Of a stretch of DNA of 64,000 nucleotides, positions 1-11,072 are shown piece after piece. The stretch is from the NCBI RefSeq assembly GCF_010858045.1, contig NZ_JAAGVC010000026.1:1-64000 (forward strand). The letters run 5' to 3'. The DNA comes from Nocardia cyriacigeorgica (GTDB lineage: Bacteria > Actinomycetota > Actinomycetes > Mycobacteriales > Mycobacteriaceae). The notes under the pieces are model-generated. The model worked only from the letters and a program-made list of their open reading frames with translations, ran no database searches and was not told the origin of the DNA. Position numbers and translations under genes: made by a program. The number at the start of each line of letters is the position of its first letter. Within the stretch, counting starts at the first letter, position 1.

Positions 1-156
1 GTGCACCGCTTCGGCATAGCGGGCGGCATTGGCCAGCGGGTCGGCCAGCAGGAAGCGCAGCAGTTCGGCGAAGATCAGCGGCGCCGCGTTGCCGAACCTG
101 GCGCCCTCGACGAACGAGAAATGTCGAATCGAAGGAATGCGCGAAGGTCCGCGCAC
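1..156 (-). CDS. Possible truncated gene at window edge, unidentified
   Basis: An open minus-strand frame runs leftward off the window. From about 123 down to 1 nearly every codon ends in G or C, and the product has a hydrophobic helix-like stretch (LIFAELLRFLLADP). I recognise no family. A stop lies at 178-180, so only about 50 residues are visible. The candidate GTG starts (154-156, 163-165) fall inside the hairpin at 145-178, so the true start is unclear. A competing plus-strand frame (1-243) is also open but looks less protein-like. In M. tuberculosis the gene after acn is the TetR regulator acnR; too little is visible here to say whether this is its counterpart. Confidence 0.3.
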   Translation of the reverse strand, partial: MRGPSRIPSIRHFSFVEGARFGNAAPLIFAELLRFLLADPLANAARYAEAVH

Positions 157-178
157 CGCGGGCACGGTGCGCGGACCT
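145..178 (-). terminator. Strong hairpin downstream of aconitase
   Basis: A perfect 13-base-pair stem (AGGTCCGCGCACC at 145-157, its complement at 166-178) encloses an 8-base loop. It starts about 65 bases past the aconitase stop codon on the minus strand. There is no clear U-tract, which is usual for high-GC actinobacterial terminators. A role as the acnA terminator is inferred from position and stem strength. Confidence 0.6.
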
Positions 179-243
179 CACTCTGCGCGACGACCGGAAC
201 CGGTCGCGAGGGTCATTCCCGCGTGCGCGGAGACCTGGCCTGA

Positions 244-3048
<2,805 letters not shown>

Positions 3049-3372
3049 GTCAGCTCCACTCATCTGTGAGGGTTGCCGTCGGCGGGGCTGTGCCGACGGC
3101 CTACGTCTTCGGAGGGCTGCCCGCACCGCACGGTGCCGGTTCCTCGCGCCTTCGACTCTAACAGTACGCTTGTCCTATGAACGCGGCGGGGCGTCGTTGC
3201 GGCGCCGGTCGGCGTGGCGAGTGGCGCCGATGCGACACTGCGTCGCGTACTGTGCCACCGTGAGCTGTCGGGGCGGCCGGTCCGGACGGACGGCCTCTCG
3301 GCGTGCTCATCCGCAGTGTAGGAGACCCCGTCGCCTCGCGTGCCGATGCGGCTCGACAAGACCGGATGGAAG
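3049..3372. other. Divergent intergenic region between acnA and the Rv1476-like gene
   Basis: About 320 bases separate the two divergent start codons, so promoters for both directions must lie here. I see AT-richer stretches around 3155-3180 but no box convincing enough to call, and no credible small gene. Confidence 0.4.
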
Positions 3373-3927
3373 ATGACCGTCTCGCACACCTGGGCTTTTT
3401 CTCTCGTCGCCACCGGGCTGCCGGAGAACACCGACCTCGGCGAGATCCGCGCGGATCTCGCCCACGACGGCGTTGCCGCACCCGAGGGCAAGGATCAGTC
3501 CGAGCTGGCCGCCCTCGTGGCTCAGGCGCGCGCCGATGGCATTCCGCTGAGCGTGGTCGTGGTGCAGGGCAATCCGTGGCACGACTCGAGCCTGCGCGAT
3601 CTGGCCACTGAGGTCGGCAAGTTCCAGCACGGCACCGTCGCGGTCTTCAGTGATGACTGGATGGGCACCTACAGCGATTCGATCAGCCGGGTGCATCTGG
3701 AATGGGCCGAGGACGCCGCGAAGTGGAAGGGCGGTAAGTCCGAAGAGGCCGTGCAGATCTTCGCCGACCGGCTGCAGCAGCCGGAATCGGTGCCGTGGAC
3801 CGGATTCACGAGCGTGCTGCTGGCCGGCACCGTGGCCGCCGTCGGCGGGCTCTACTGGGTCAAGCGGCGTCGTGCGGCGAGCGCTGCGGCCGGTTCCGCC
3901 GACGATTCGGCGTCGGCGTCCGCCTGA
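3373..3927 (+). CDS. Rv1476-family single-pass membrane protein
   Basis: About 184 residues. The soluble N-terminal part contains the family-like phrase IRADLAHDGVAAPEGK. A single hydrophobic helix (GFTSVLLAGTVAAVGGLYW) follows near the C-terminus, then a basic KRRRAAS stop-transfer and a short acidic tail. Function is unknown. It sits immediately before ripA, exactly as Rv1476 precedes Rv1477 in M. tuberculosis, so a link to cell-wall hydrolase function is plausible but only inferred. ATG 3373 is chosen for the purine-rich GGATGGAAG just before it; an in-frame GTG at 3340 would add 11 residues. Confidence 0.75.
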   Translation: MTVSHTWAFSLVATGLPENTDLGEIRADLAHDGVAAPEGKDQSELAALVAQARADGIPLSVVVVQGNPWHDSSLRDLATEVGKFQHGTVAVFSDDWMGTYSDSISRVHLEWAEDAAKWKGGKSEEAVQIFADRLQQPESVPWTGFTSVLLAGTVAAVGGLYWVKRRRAASAAAGSADDSASASA

Positions 3928-4208
3928 GCCTTTCACTCGGCTCGCATCTCGATCCGCGCCGCATTTCCTGACGGTCGGTTTGTTTTTCGGGGCCGAAGCC
4001 TGTGCCGCATTCGGCTAATTTCGAGCAAAGTGCAAATTACGCACCTGTGATTCCGTCGCTGTAGTTCCGCGCGTGACGCAAGTGTCGTACGGTTCGAATG
4101 ATCGCTGTTGGGGAAAGAGTGTTGACAGGGCAATATGCCGACCACAGTGCTCCATGGGTCGGCTGGTGCTCGTGATGCCACGCCGCAGTCGGATCGTCTG
4201 GAGGTGCG

Positions 4209-5684
4209 ATGCGCAACATGCGAGGGCCCAGCCGTCGTCGTCCGCTCTCGATCGCTCTCGGTTTGCTGGTCGCGGCGGCGATCGTCGTCACCGGCGCCCC
4301 GTCGACCGCCGTGCCGCCGCCCCCGCCGAACCCGAGCGACGGTGAACTCGCCGACGCCGGAGCACGCGTCGACGCAGGCATCGGCCAGGTGGGTGTGCTG
4401 ATCAATCAGGTCGCCGCCGTCGACGAGCAGGTGCGTCAGCTCGACGATGCGGTCGCGCTGCGCCGCGAGCAGGTCAACAAGGCGCTGGTCGATCTGCAGA
4501 ACGCTCGCGATGCCGCCGACGCCGCGGCCGACCTGGTGGCCACCACCCAGCGCGAACTCTCCGACGCGGGCACGCGAGTGGACCAGGCGCGCACCAACTT
4601 CGACGCATTCGCCACCCAGGCCTACACCCGGCCCGGCACCGGCACGATGATGACCTACCTCTCGGCCGCCGACCCCGACGCCGCCCTCGACCGTGCGCAG
4701 ATCATCGGCCTGGTCACCAAGAATCAGCAGCAGGTGATGGACGGCCTGCGCCGCGCCCAGATCGATCAGGGCAACAAGAACGCCTCGGCCCGGCACGCCA
4801 AGACCGCCGCCGACGCCGCGGCCGCCGACGCCGAGCAGAAGAAGACCGCCGCCGAGGCCGCCGTGAGCGCCGCGACCGCCGAGCTGAACCAGCAGACAGC
4901 GGTGCGCGATGACCTGCTGCGCCAGCGCGCGGATGCCCAGGCGCGGCTGGACGCGGCGCGGATGAACGTCACCGGGTTGCAGAACCAGCGCGATGCCTAT
5001 CAGGCCTGGGATCAGCAGCGCCGGGCCGAAGAAGCGGCGGTGCTGGCCGCGGCGGCCGCTGCGGCGGCGCGTGCGGCCGCCGATCAGGCCGCCAAGGACC
5101 GCGCGGCCCAGCTCGGCGCGGGGAAACGCCCGCACACCCAGCTCGACGACTCCCCGCGCACGACCAAGCCGACCCCGAGATCCGGGACCGACGACGATGA
5201 CTCCGAATCCGAGAGCGAATCCGGATCAGAGGACGGCGATGTCCCCTCGGTCACCGGCAGCGAGGCCATCGAGATCGTCGTCGACCGGGCCATGTCCCAG
5301 CTCGGGGTCACCTACGCCTGGGGCGGCGGCGACGAGGACGGCCCCACCCTCGGCATCCGCGACGGCGGCGTCGCCGACAGCCACGGCGACTACAACAAGG
5401 TCGGGTTCGACTGCTCCGGCTTGATGATCTACGCCTTCGCCGGAATCGGTGTCTCGCTGCCGCATTACAGCGGCTACCAGTACAACGCGGGCACCCGCGT
5501 GCCGGTCGACGAGCGCGAACGCGGCGACATGCTGTTCTGGGGGCCCAACGGCAGCCAGCACGTCGCGCTGTATCTGGGCGACGGCAAGATGATCGAGGCC
5601 CCACAGTCCGGCGATGTGGTCAAGGTTTCCCCGGTGCGGGAATCGGGCATCATGCCCTACGCGGTCCGCATCGTCACCGCCTGA
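4209..5684 (+). CDS. ripA: RipA-type NlpC/P60 peptidoglycan endopeptidase
   Basis: Secreted D,L-endopeptidase that cleaves peptidoglycan stem peptides during septum resolution. 491 residues: Sec signal peptide (about 1-37), proline patch, long Ala/Gln-rich coiled coil (about 50-290), acidic Ser/Asp/Glu linker, then an NlpC/P60 domain. The catalytic residues appear to be Cys402 (FDCSG), His451 (SQHVALYLG) and Glu463 (MIEAP). Their spacing of 49 and 12 matches Cys383/His432/Glu444 of M. tuberculosis RipA. No second NlpC/P60 gene (ripB) follows, whereas mycobacteria have the tandem pair. About 280 bases of non-coding sequence precede it. Confidence 0.93.
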   Translation: MRNMRGPSRRRPLSIALGLLVAAAIVVTGAPSTAVPPPPPNPSDGELADAGARVDAGIGQVGVLINQVAAVDEQVRQLDDAVALRREQVNKALVDLQNARDAADAAADLVATTQRELSDAGTRVDQARTNFDAFATQAYTRPGTGTMMTYLSAADPDAALDRAQIIGLVTKNQQQVMDGLRRAQIDQGNKNASARHAKTAADAAAADAEQKKTAAEAAVSAATAELNQQTAVRDDLLRQRADAQARLDAARMNVTGLQNQRDAYQAWDQQRRAEEAAVLAAAAAAAARAAADQAAKDRAAQLGAGKRPHTQLDDSPRTTKPTPRSGTDDDDSESESESGSEDGDVPSVTGSEAIEIVVDRAMSQLGVTYAWGGGDEDGPTLGIRDGGVADSHGDYNKVGFDCSGLMIYAFAGIGVSLPHYSGYQYNAGTRVPVDERERGDMLFWGPNGSQHVALYLGDGKMIEAPQSGDVVKVSPVRESGIMPYAVRIVTA

Positions 5685-5843
5685 TCGGGCGCGAGTGCAC
5701 GTACGGTGGACGGCGTAACGTCGCCAGGAGCGCGGATTCCGGCGCCGAATCCCGTCATATCGGGTCCGGTTGCGGCGAATGCGGTCATTACCTGGAATAG
5801 TTGTGGCAACACGCACAAGACCAAGGCGAAAGCGGGGATGTTG

Positions 5844-7040
5844 GTGACTTCGACGGACGGTGTGAGCGGGGCAAGTTTGGCGAAAAAGGCGCCTGCACCC
5901 GGGTCGAGCACCCTCGAGCGTGATGTCCAGACTCTCGAGAAGGCGATCTACGAGGTCAAGCGAGTCATCGTCGGACAGGACCGGCTCGTCGAGCGGCTGC
6001 TCGTCGGCGTGCTCGCCCGCGGCCACGTGCTGCTCGAAGGTGTTCCCGGTATCGCGAAGACCCTTGCCGTGGAGACCTTCGCCAAGGTCGTCGGCGGATC
6101 GTTCTCCCGCGTCCAGTTCACCCCCGACCTGGTGCCCACCGACCTCATCGGTACCCGCATCTACCGGCAGGGCCGCGAGGAATTCGACACCGAGCTCGGC
6201 CCGGTGGTGGCGAACTTCGTGCTCGCCGACGAGATCAACCGCGCTCCCGCGAAGGTGCAGTCGGCGCTGCTAGAGGTGATGGCCGAACGGCATGTCTCGA
6301 TCGGCGGCAAGACCTATCCGATGCCCGATCCGTTCCTGGTGATGGCGACCCAGAACCCGATCGAGAGCGAAGGCGTGTATCCGCTGCCCGAGGCGCAGCG
6401 CGACCGCTTCCTGTTCAAGGTCGTCGTCGACTACCCCTCGGTGGAGGAGGAGCGCGAGATCATCTACCGGATGGGCGTCAGCGCGCCGGAGGCCAAACAG
6501 ATCCTGGAGCCGGCCGAACTCATCCGGTTGCAGCAGCTGGCCGCCAACACCTTCGTCCACCACGCGCTGGTCGATTACGTGGTCCGGGTGATCGCCGCGA
6601 CCCGCACCCCCGCCGAATTCGGCATGAACGACGTCGCCGGTTGGATCTCCTACGGCGCCTCCCCGCGCGCCAGCCTCGGCATCATCGCCGCGGCGCGTGC
6701 GGTGGCGCTGATCCGCGGCCGCGACTATGTGGTGCCGCAGGACGTGGTCGAGGTGATCCCGGACGTGCTGCGGCACCGGCTGGTGCTGTCCTACGACGCA
6801 CTCGCCGACGAGATCAGCCCCGAAGACGTCATCAAGCGGGTACTGCAGACCGTCGGCCTGCCGCAGGTCGCCCCCCAGGCCGTCGGCCAGGGTGGACCGG
6901 CCGCGCCCGCGCCGGTGCCCGCCAACGGCGCCCATCCCGGTAGCCCCGCGCCGCAGCAGCCGCAGCCGGCGCAGCAGCCGCCGGTGCCGCAGCAGGCGGG
7001 CCAGGTGCCGCAGGCCGCCGGCAACAGCCCGTCGAAGTGA
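5844..7040 (+). CDS. moxR1: MoxR-family AAA+ ATPase
   Basis: Cytoplasmic AAA+ chaperone-like ATPase thought to act with the DUF58 and VWA proteins encoded next. Walker A appears as LLEGVPGIAKT, Walker B as LADEINRAP, sensor region as MATQNPIE. The C-terminal 65 residues are a Pro/Gln/Ala-rich tail. The core is very close to M. tuberculosis MoxR1 (Rv1479). The frame is open upstream to 5706, but homology begins near VQTLEKAIYEVK. GTG 5844 has GGGG six bases upstream and is preferred; ATG 5838 is the alternative. The stop overlaps the next start (GTGA), indicating translational coupling. Confidence 0.93.
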   Translation: MTSTDGVSGASLAKKAPAPGSSTLERDVQTLEKAIYEVKRVIVGQDRLVERLLVGVLARGHVLLEGVPGIAKTLAVETFAKVVGGSFSRVQFTPDLVPTDLIGTRIYRQGREEFDTELGPVVANFVLADEINRAPAKVQSALLEVMAERHVSIGGKTYPMPDPFLVMATQNPIESEGVYPLPEAQRDRFLFKVVVDYPSVEEEREIIYRMGVSAPEAKQILEPAELIRLQQLAANTFVHHALVDYVVRVIAATRTPAEFGMNDVAGWISYGASPRASLGIIAAARAVALIRGRDYVVPQDVVEVIPDVLRHRLVLSYDALADEISPEDVIKRVLQTVGLPQVAPQAVGQGGPAAPAPVPANGAHPGSPAPQQPQPAQQPPVPQQAGQVPQAAGNSPSK

Positions 7041-8023
7041 CCTCGACGCCGGAGCCGGTCGACCGAGTACCGATGTCATCGCACGCACCACCGTCGTTCC
7101 GATCGGGCGAGCTGACCGACCCGAAACTGTCGGCAGCCCTCAAGACCCTCGAACTCACCGTGCGCCGCCGCCTCGACGGCGTACTGCACGGTGATCACCT
7201 CGGTCTCATCCCGGGCCCCGGTTCCGAACCGGGGGAGGCCCGCGCCTACCAGCCGGGTGACGATGTGCGCCAGATGGATTGGTCGGTGACCGCGCGCACC
7301 ACCCATCCGCATGTGCGGCAGATGATCGCCGACCGCGAGCTGGAGACCTGGATGGTCGTCGACCTGTCGGCCAGCCTGGATTTCGGCACCGCGGCCTGCC
7401 AGAAGCGCGATCTCGCCATCGCCGCTGCCGCCGCGATCACCCACCTGACCAGTGGCGGCGGTAACCGCATCGGCGCCGTCGTCGCCACCGGTGAGCACCT
7501 CACCCGGATTCCCGCGCGCAGCGGCCGGGTGCACGCGCAGTCGCTGCTGCGCGGCATCGCCACCACCCCGCACGCCCGTGACGGTGTGCGCGGTGATCTG
7601 CGCGGCGCCATCGAATCGTTGCGCCGCCCGCAGCGCAAACGCGGACTGGCCGTGATCATCAGCGATTTCCTCGGCGATATCGACTGGCAGCGTTCGCTGC
7701 GCGCCATCTCCGCCCGCCACGACCTGCTCGCCGTGCAAGTGCTGGATCCGCGCGATATGTCGCTGCCGGATATGGGTGATGTGGTGCTGCACGATCCGGA
7801 GACCGGCCGCACCCGCGAGTTCAGCGTCACCCCCGCACTGCGCGCCGACTACGCGGCTGCGGCCCTGCGCCACCGTCAGCAGGTGGAGCAGGCGCTGCGC
7901 AGCTGCGGCGCGCCGGTGCTCACCTTGCAGACCGACCGGGACTGGATCGCCGACGTGGTCCGGTTCGTATCCACCCGGCGCCACAGCCTCGGCGCCCCGA
8001 CCGGGCGGGTGCCACGTCAGTGA
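7037..8023 (+). CDS. DUF58 domain protein, Rv1480-like
   Basis: Middle partner of the MoxR-DUF58-VWA module, 328 residues. The DUF58 signature is clear (PGPGSEPGEARAYQPGDDVR followed by MDWSVTARTTHPHVRQ), as is a VWA-like fold with VVDLSASLDFGT (a DxSxS-like metal site) and VIISDFLGDIDW. No membrane segment is seen, so it is probably cytosolic or membrane-associated through its partners. It starts with GTG in a 4-base overlap with moxR1 and ends in a 4-base overlap with the next gene. The family is sure; the molecular task is not established. Confidence 0.9.
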   Translation: MTSTPEPVDRVPMSSHAPPSFRSGELTDPKLSAALKTLELTVRRRLDGVLHGDHLGLIPGPGSEPGEARAYQPGDDVRQMDWSVTARTTHPHVRQMIADRELETWMVVDLSASLDFGTAACQKRDLAIAAAAAITHLTSGGGNRIGAVVATGEHLTRIPARSGRVHAQSLLRGIATTPHARDGVRGDLRGAIESLRRPQRKRGLAVIISDFLGDIDWQRSLRAISARHDLLAVQVLDPRDMSLPDMGDVVLHDPETGRTREFSVTPALRADYAAAALRHRQQVEQALRSCGAPVLTLQTDRDWIADVVRFVSTRRHSLGAPTGRVPRQ

Positions 8024-9024
8024 GTATTTCCAACTTCACCGCGCAGATCTGGCTGGGTTTCCTCGCCGTCGTCGCGCTCATCGCCCTCGGCTATGTGCTG
8101 GTGCAGCGCCGCAAACACCGGCACATGCTGCGGTTCAGCAACATGGAGCAGCTGGAGCGGGTCGCGCCTTCGCGGCCGAGCCCGCTGCGGCATGTGCCGG
8201 TGGCCTTGATCCTGGTCGGCTTGGTCTTCTTGACCATCGCCGCGGCCGGACCCACCAAGGCGCAGAAGGAACCGCGTAACCGCGCCACGGTCGTGCTGGT
8301 CATGGATGTGTCGCTGTCGATGGAAGCGACAGATGTCGAACCGAACCGGCTCGAGGTGGCGCAGAAGGCGGCCAAGAAGTTCGCCGAGGGTCTCACCCCT
8401 GGCATCAACCTGGGGCTGGTGGCCTTCTCCGGCACCGCCTCGGTGCTGGTGTCGCCGACGACCAACCGCGAAGCCGTCAAGGCCGCGATCGACAACATCA
8501 AGCTCAGTGAGCGCACCGCGACCGGCGAGGGCATTTTCGCGGCGTTGCAGTCGATCGAGACGCTGGCCTCGGTGCTCGGTGGCGCCGAAACACCGCCGCC
8601 TGCGCGCATCGTGCTGATGTCGGACGGTAAACAGACCGTGCCCGACGATCAGGACGTCGACAATCCGCGCCACGCCTTCACCGCGGCCCGGCTGGCCGAG
8701 ACCAAGAACATCCCGGTGTCGACCATTTCCTTCGGCACCGAATGGGGTGTGGTCGAGATTCCGGACGAGGACGGCGGGCGCCCGCAGCGTGTTCCCGTGC
8801 CGGTGGACGACGATTCGCTGCGTGAAATCGCCAAATTGTCCGGCGGCGATTTCTATACGGCGTCCAGCCTGGCCGAACTGACCGCTGTTTACGACACTCT
8901 CGAAGAGCAGATCGGCTACGAGATGACGATGGGCGACGCCAGCAGACCGTGGTTGCTGTTCGGCCTGGTGTTCATCTCCGCCGGTGTGGTCACCGGTCTG
9001 GTGACGCGGCAGCGGCTGCCGTAG
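8020..9024 (+). CDS. VWA-domain membrane protein, BatA-like (Rv1481-like)
   Basis: 334 residues with two N-terminal membrane helices (about 8-28 and 58-76), a von Willebrand A domain and a C-terminal helix near 305-325. The metal-ion-dependent adhesion site is intact: Asp96/Ser98/Ser100 in VMDVSLSM, followed by a Thr-containing loop and MSDGKQTVP. It is the membrane-anchored end of the MoxR/DUF58/VWA operon, linked in various bacteria to envelope stress tolerance and protein maturation. GTG start overlaps the previous stop by four bases. The operon ends here. Confidence 0.9.
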   Translation: MSISNFTAQIWLGFLAVVALIALGYVLVQRRKHRHMLRFSNMEQLERVAPSRPSPLRHVPVALILVGLVFLTIAAAGPTKAQKEPRNRATVVLVMDVSLSMEATDVEPNRLEVAQKAAKKFAEGLTPGINLGLVAFSGTASVLVSPTTNREAVKAAIDNIKLSERTATGEGIFAALQSIETLASVLGGAETPPPARIVLMSDGKQTVPDDQDVDNPRHAFTAARLAETKNIPVSTISFGTEWGVVEIPDEDGGRPQRVPVPVDDDSLREIAKLSGGDFYTASSLAELTAVYDTLEEQIGYEMTMGDASRPWLLFGLVFISAGVVTGLVTRQRLP

Positions 9025-9335
9025 TCGCAGGCTGTGCCGGGGACCGTGCGGTTCCCGGCACGCCGCGGGTGCGTCGGCTGCTGCCACCGCGGTGGTTTCG
9101 CCGATTCTCGTTGCGCCCGAAATGGCATCCCGCCGGCGGTCTATCGCAGCGGCTCCCGTCATGTGCGATTGGTGGGTTTCCACGGCCGGTCGATGCTCAT
9201 TCTGTGAATCGCGACAGTGGCCTGTGCGATCGAACTGTGACACCGGCACCCGCCGGTTCACGAGCACAATTGTGATCGACTCCGCCGACCCGGACGTGTT
9301 TTTCGGTGGCAGGAACCATCGGCTAGATTGTCCGC
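9025..9335 (+). promoter_or_regulatory. Intergenic region carrying the fabG1-inhA promoter
   Basis: No gene is seen in these 311 bases. At the right end a TAGATT hexamer (9324-9329) lies six bases before the fabG1 ATG, with no Shine-Dalgarno between. The surrounding bases resemble the -10 area of the M. tuberculosis fabG1-inhA promoter, where TAGGTTGTC occurs in the same place. Transcription would start at or very near the A of the ATG, giving a leaderless message. No clear -35 box is visible. Confidence 0.6.
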
Positions 9336-10094
9336 ATGTCGAACTCTGTCGAGGACAGTCGTAAGTCGGAATCGCAGAATGCGGAGCGGGCCTCCCGGTC
9401 GGTACTGGTGACCGGTGGTAACCGTGGCATCGGTCTCGCGGTCGCGCAGCGGCTCCTCGCCGATGGACACAAGGTCGCCGTCACCCACCGCGGCTCGGGT
9501 GTGCCGGACGGATTGTTCGGTGTGAAATGCGATGTGACCGACAGTGAATCGGTCGATCGGGCGTTCTCCGAGGTGGAGGCGCACCAGGGCCCGGTCGAGG
9601 TGCTGGTGGCCAATGCCGGTATCACCGACGACACGCTGCTGATGCGGATGACCGAGGAGCAGTTCACCCGGGTCATCGACGCCAACCTCACCGGCGCGTT
9701 CCGTTGCGCCAAGCGTGCCAACCGCGCCATGCTGCGGGCTCGCTGGGGGCGGATGATCTTCCTCGGCTCGGTGGTCGGCCTGGGCGGCGGGCCCGGCCAG
9801 ATCAACTACGCCTCCTCGAAAGCCGGTGTCATCGGTCTGGCTCGCTCGGTCACCCGTGAGCTCGGTTCGCGCAATATCACCGCCAACGTGGTCGCCCCCG
9901 GTTTCATCGAAACCGATATGACCGCCGAGTTGCCGGAGGAGATGCGCGAGACCGCCAAGAAGTTCATTCCGTTGCAGCGTCTCGGCGCGCCCGAGGAGGT
10001 CGCCGCGGTGATCAGCTTCCTGGCCTCCGAGGACTCCCGCTACGTCTCCGGCGCCGTGATCCCCGTCGACGGCGGTATGGGCATGGGGCACTGA
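9336..10094 (+). CDS. fabG1: 3-oxoacyl-ACP reductase, mycolate FAS-II (MabA)
   Basis: NADPH-dependent SDR that reduces 3-ketoacyl-ACP during long-chain fatty acid elongation for mycolic acids. 252 residues. Cofactor motif TGGNRGIGLA near residue 28, structural NAG motif (VANAGITDD), catalytic Ser in LGSVVG, and the YxxxK pair in INYASSKAGVIG. The C-terminus SGAVIPVDGGMGMGH is nearly invariant among mycobacterial MabA proteins. inhA follows 114 bases downstream, and co-transcription is expected as in mycobacteria. The first about 25 residues are a variable extension, as in MabA. Confidence 0.95.
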   Translation: MSNSVEDSRKSESQNAERASRSVLVTGGNRGIGLAVAQRLLADGHKVAVTHRGSGVPDGLFGVKCDVTDSESVDRAFSEVEAHQGPVEVLVANAGITDDTLLMRMTEEQFTRVIDANLTGAFRCAKRANRAMLRARWGRMIFLGSVVGLGGGPGQINYASSKAGVIGLARSVTRELGSRNITANVVAPGFIETDMTAELPEEMRETAKKFIPLQRLGAPEEVAAVISFLASEDSRYVSGAVIPVDGGMGMGH

Positions 10095-10208
10095 CCCGAC
10101 CGCTCGCCCACCGAGAATTCGAAAGCCGCGCTAACGAAATACGGCGTGCAGCCGACAGTCCTCGCGGACCGCGGCCCACATCCACACTGCAGGGAGAACC
10201 CAGAACTC

Positions 10209-11045
10209 ATGAGCGGACTGCTCGACGGTAAGACCATCCTGGTCACCGGCATCATCACCGACGCCTCCATCGCGTTCCACGCGGCGGCCATCGCGCAGGA
10301 ACAGGGCGCGAAGGTGATCATCACCGGAATCCCGGAGCGCCTGCGACTGATCGACCGGATCGCCAAGCGCCTGCCCAAGGAGGTGCCGCCGGCGATCGGC
10401 CTCGACGTCACCAATGAAGAGGACTTGGCCGCGCTGGCCGGCAAGATCGGCGAGCTCGCCCCGGAGGGTCTCGACGGTGTGCTGCACTCCATCGCGTTCG
10501 CGCCGCGCACCCTGATGGGGCCGGAAGCCAAGCCGTTCCTCGAGGGCCCGGGCCCGGATGCGGCCAAGGCGTTCGAGATCTCGGCATGGAGCTACGCCTC
10601 GCTGGCGCGGGCGGTACTGCCGGTCATGAACGAGGGCGGCTCCATCGTCGGCATGGATTTCGATCCGCGCACCGCGATGCCGTACTACAACTGGATGGGC
10701 GTGGCGAAGGCAGCGCTGGAATCGGTGAACCGCTACGTCGCGCGTGAGGTCGGCGAGGCGAAGAAGATCCGCTCCAACCTCATCGCCGCCGGTCCGATCA
10801 AGACCCTGGCCGCCAAGGCCATCGCGGGCACCGCCACCGACGACGCCGCCAAGCTGAACCAGCTCAACACCTATTGGGACGGCGCCTCGCCGATCGGCTG
10901 GGACGTCGACGATCCGACCGTGGTCGGCAAGTCCGTGGTCGCGCTGCTCTCGGATTGGCTGCCCGGCACCACCGGCTCGATCATCTACGTCGACGGCGGC
11001 GCCAGCCACAACACCTGGTTCCCGGAGAACATGCCGGTCAACTGA
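10209..11045 (+). CDS. inhA: NADH-dependent enoyl-ACP reductase InhA
   Basis: Last reductive step of the mycolate FAS-II cycle and the target of isoniazid-NAD adducts in mycobacteria. 278 residues. Nucleotide-binding start TILVTGIITDASIAF, HSIAF loop (the equivalent of the Ser94 region), and catalytic Tyr and Lys in MPYYNWMGVAKAALES. GPIKTLAAKAI follows as in M. tuberculosis InhA. The HSIGF loop of mycobacteria reads HSIAF here, a conservative change next to the NADH pyrophosphate. ATG 10209 follows a GGGAGA about 12 bases upstream. It lies between fabG1 and ferrochelatase, as in M. tuberculosis. Confidence 0.95.
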   Translation: MSGLLDGKTILVTGIITDASIAFHAAAIAQEQGAKVIITGIPERLRLIDRIAKRLPKEVPPAIGLDVTNEEDLAALAGKIGELAPEGLDGVLHSIAFAPRTLMGPEAKPFLEGPGPDAAKAFEISAWSYASLARAVLPVMNEGGSIVGMDFDPRTAMPYYNWMGVAKAALESVNRYVAREVGEAKKIRSNLIAAGPIKTLAAKAIAGTATDDAAKLNQLNTYWDGASPIGWDVDDPTVVGKSVVALLSDWLPGTTGSIIYVDGGASHNTWFPENMPVN

Positions 11046-11072
11046 CCCTGCACCCGCGACAGAGGAGACACT

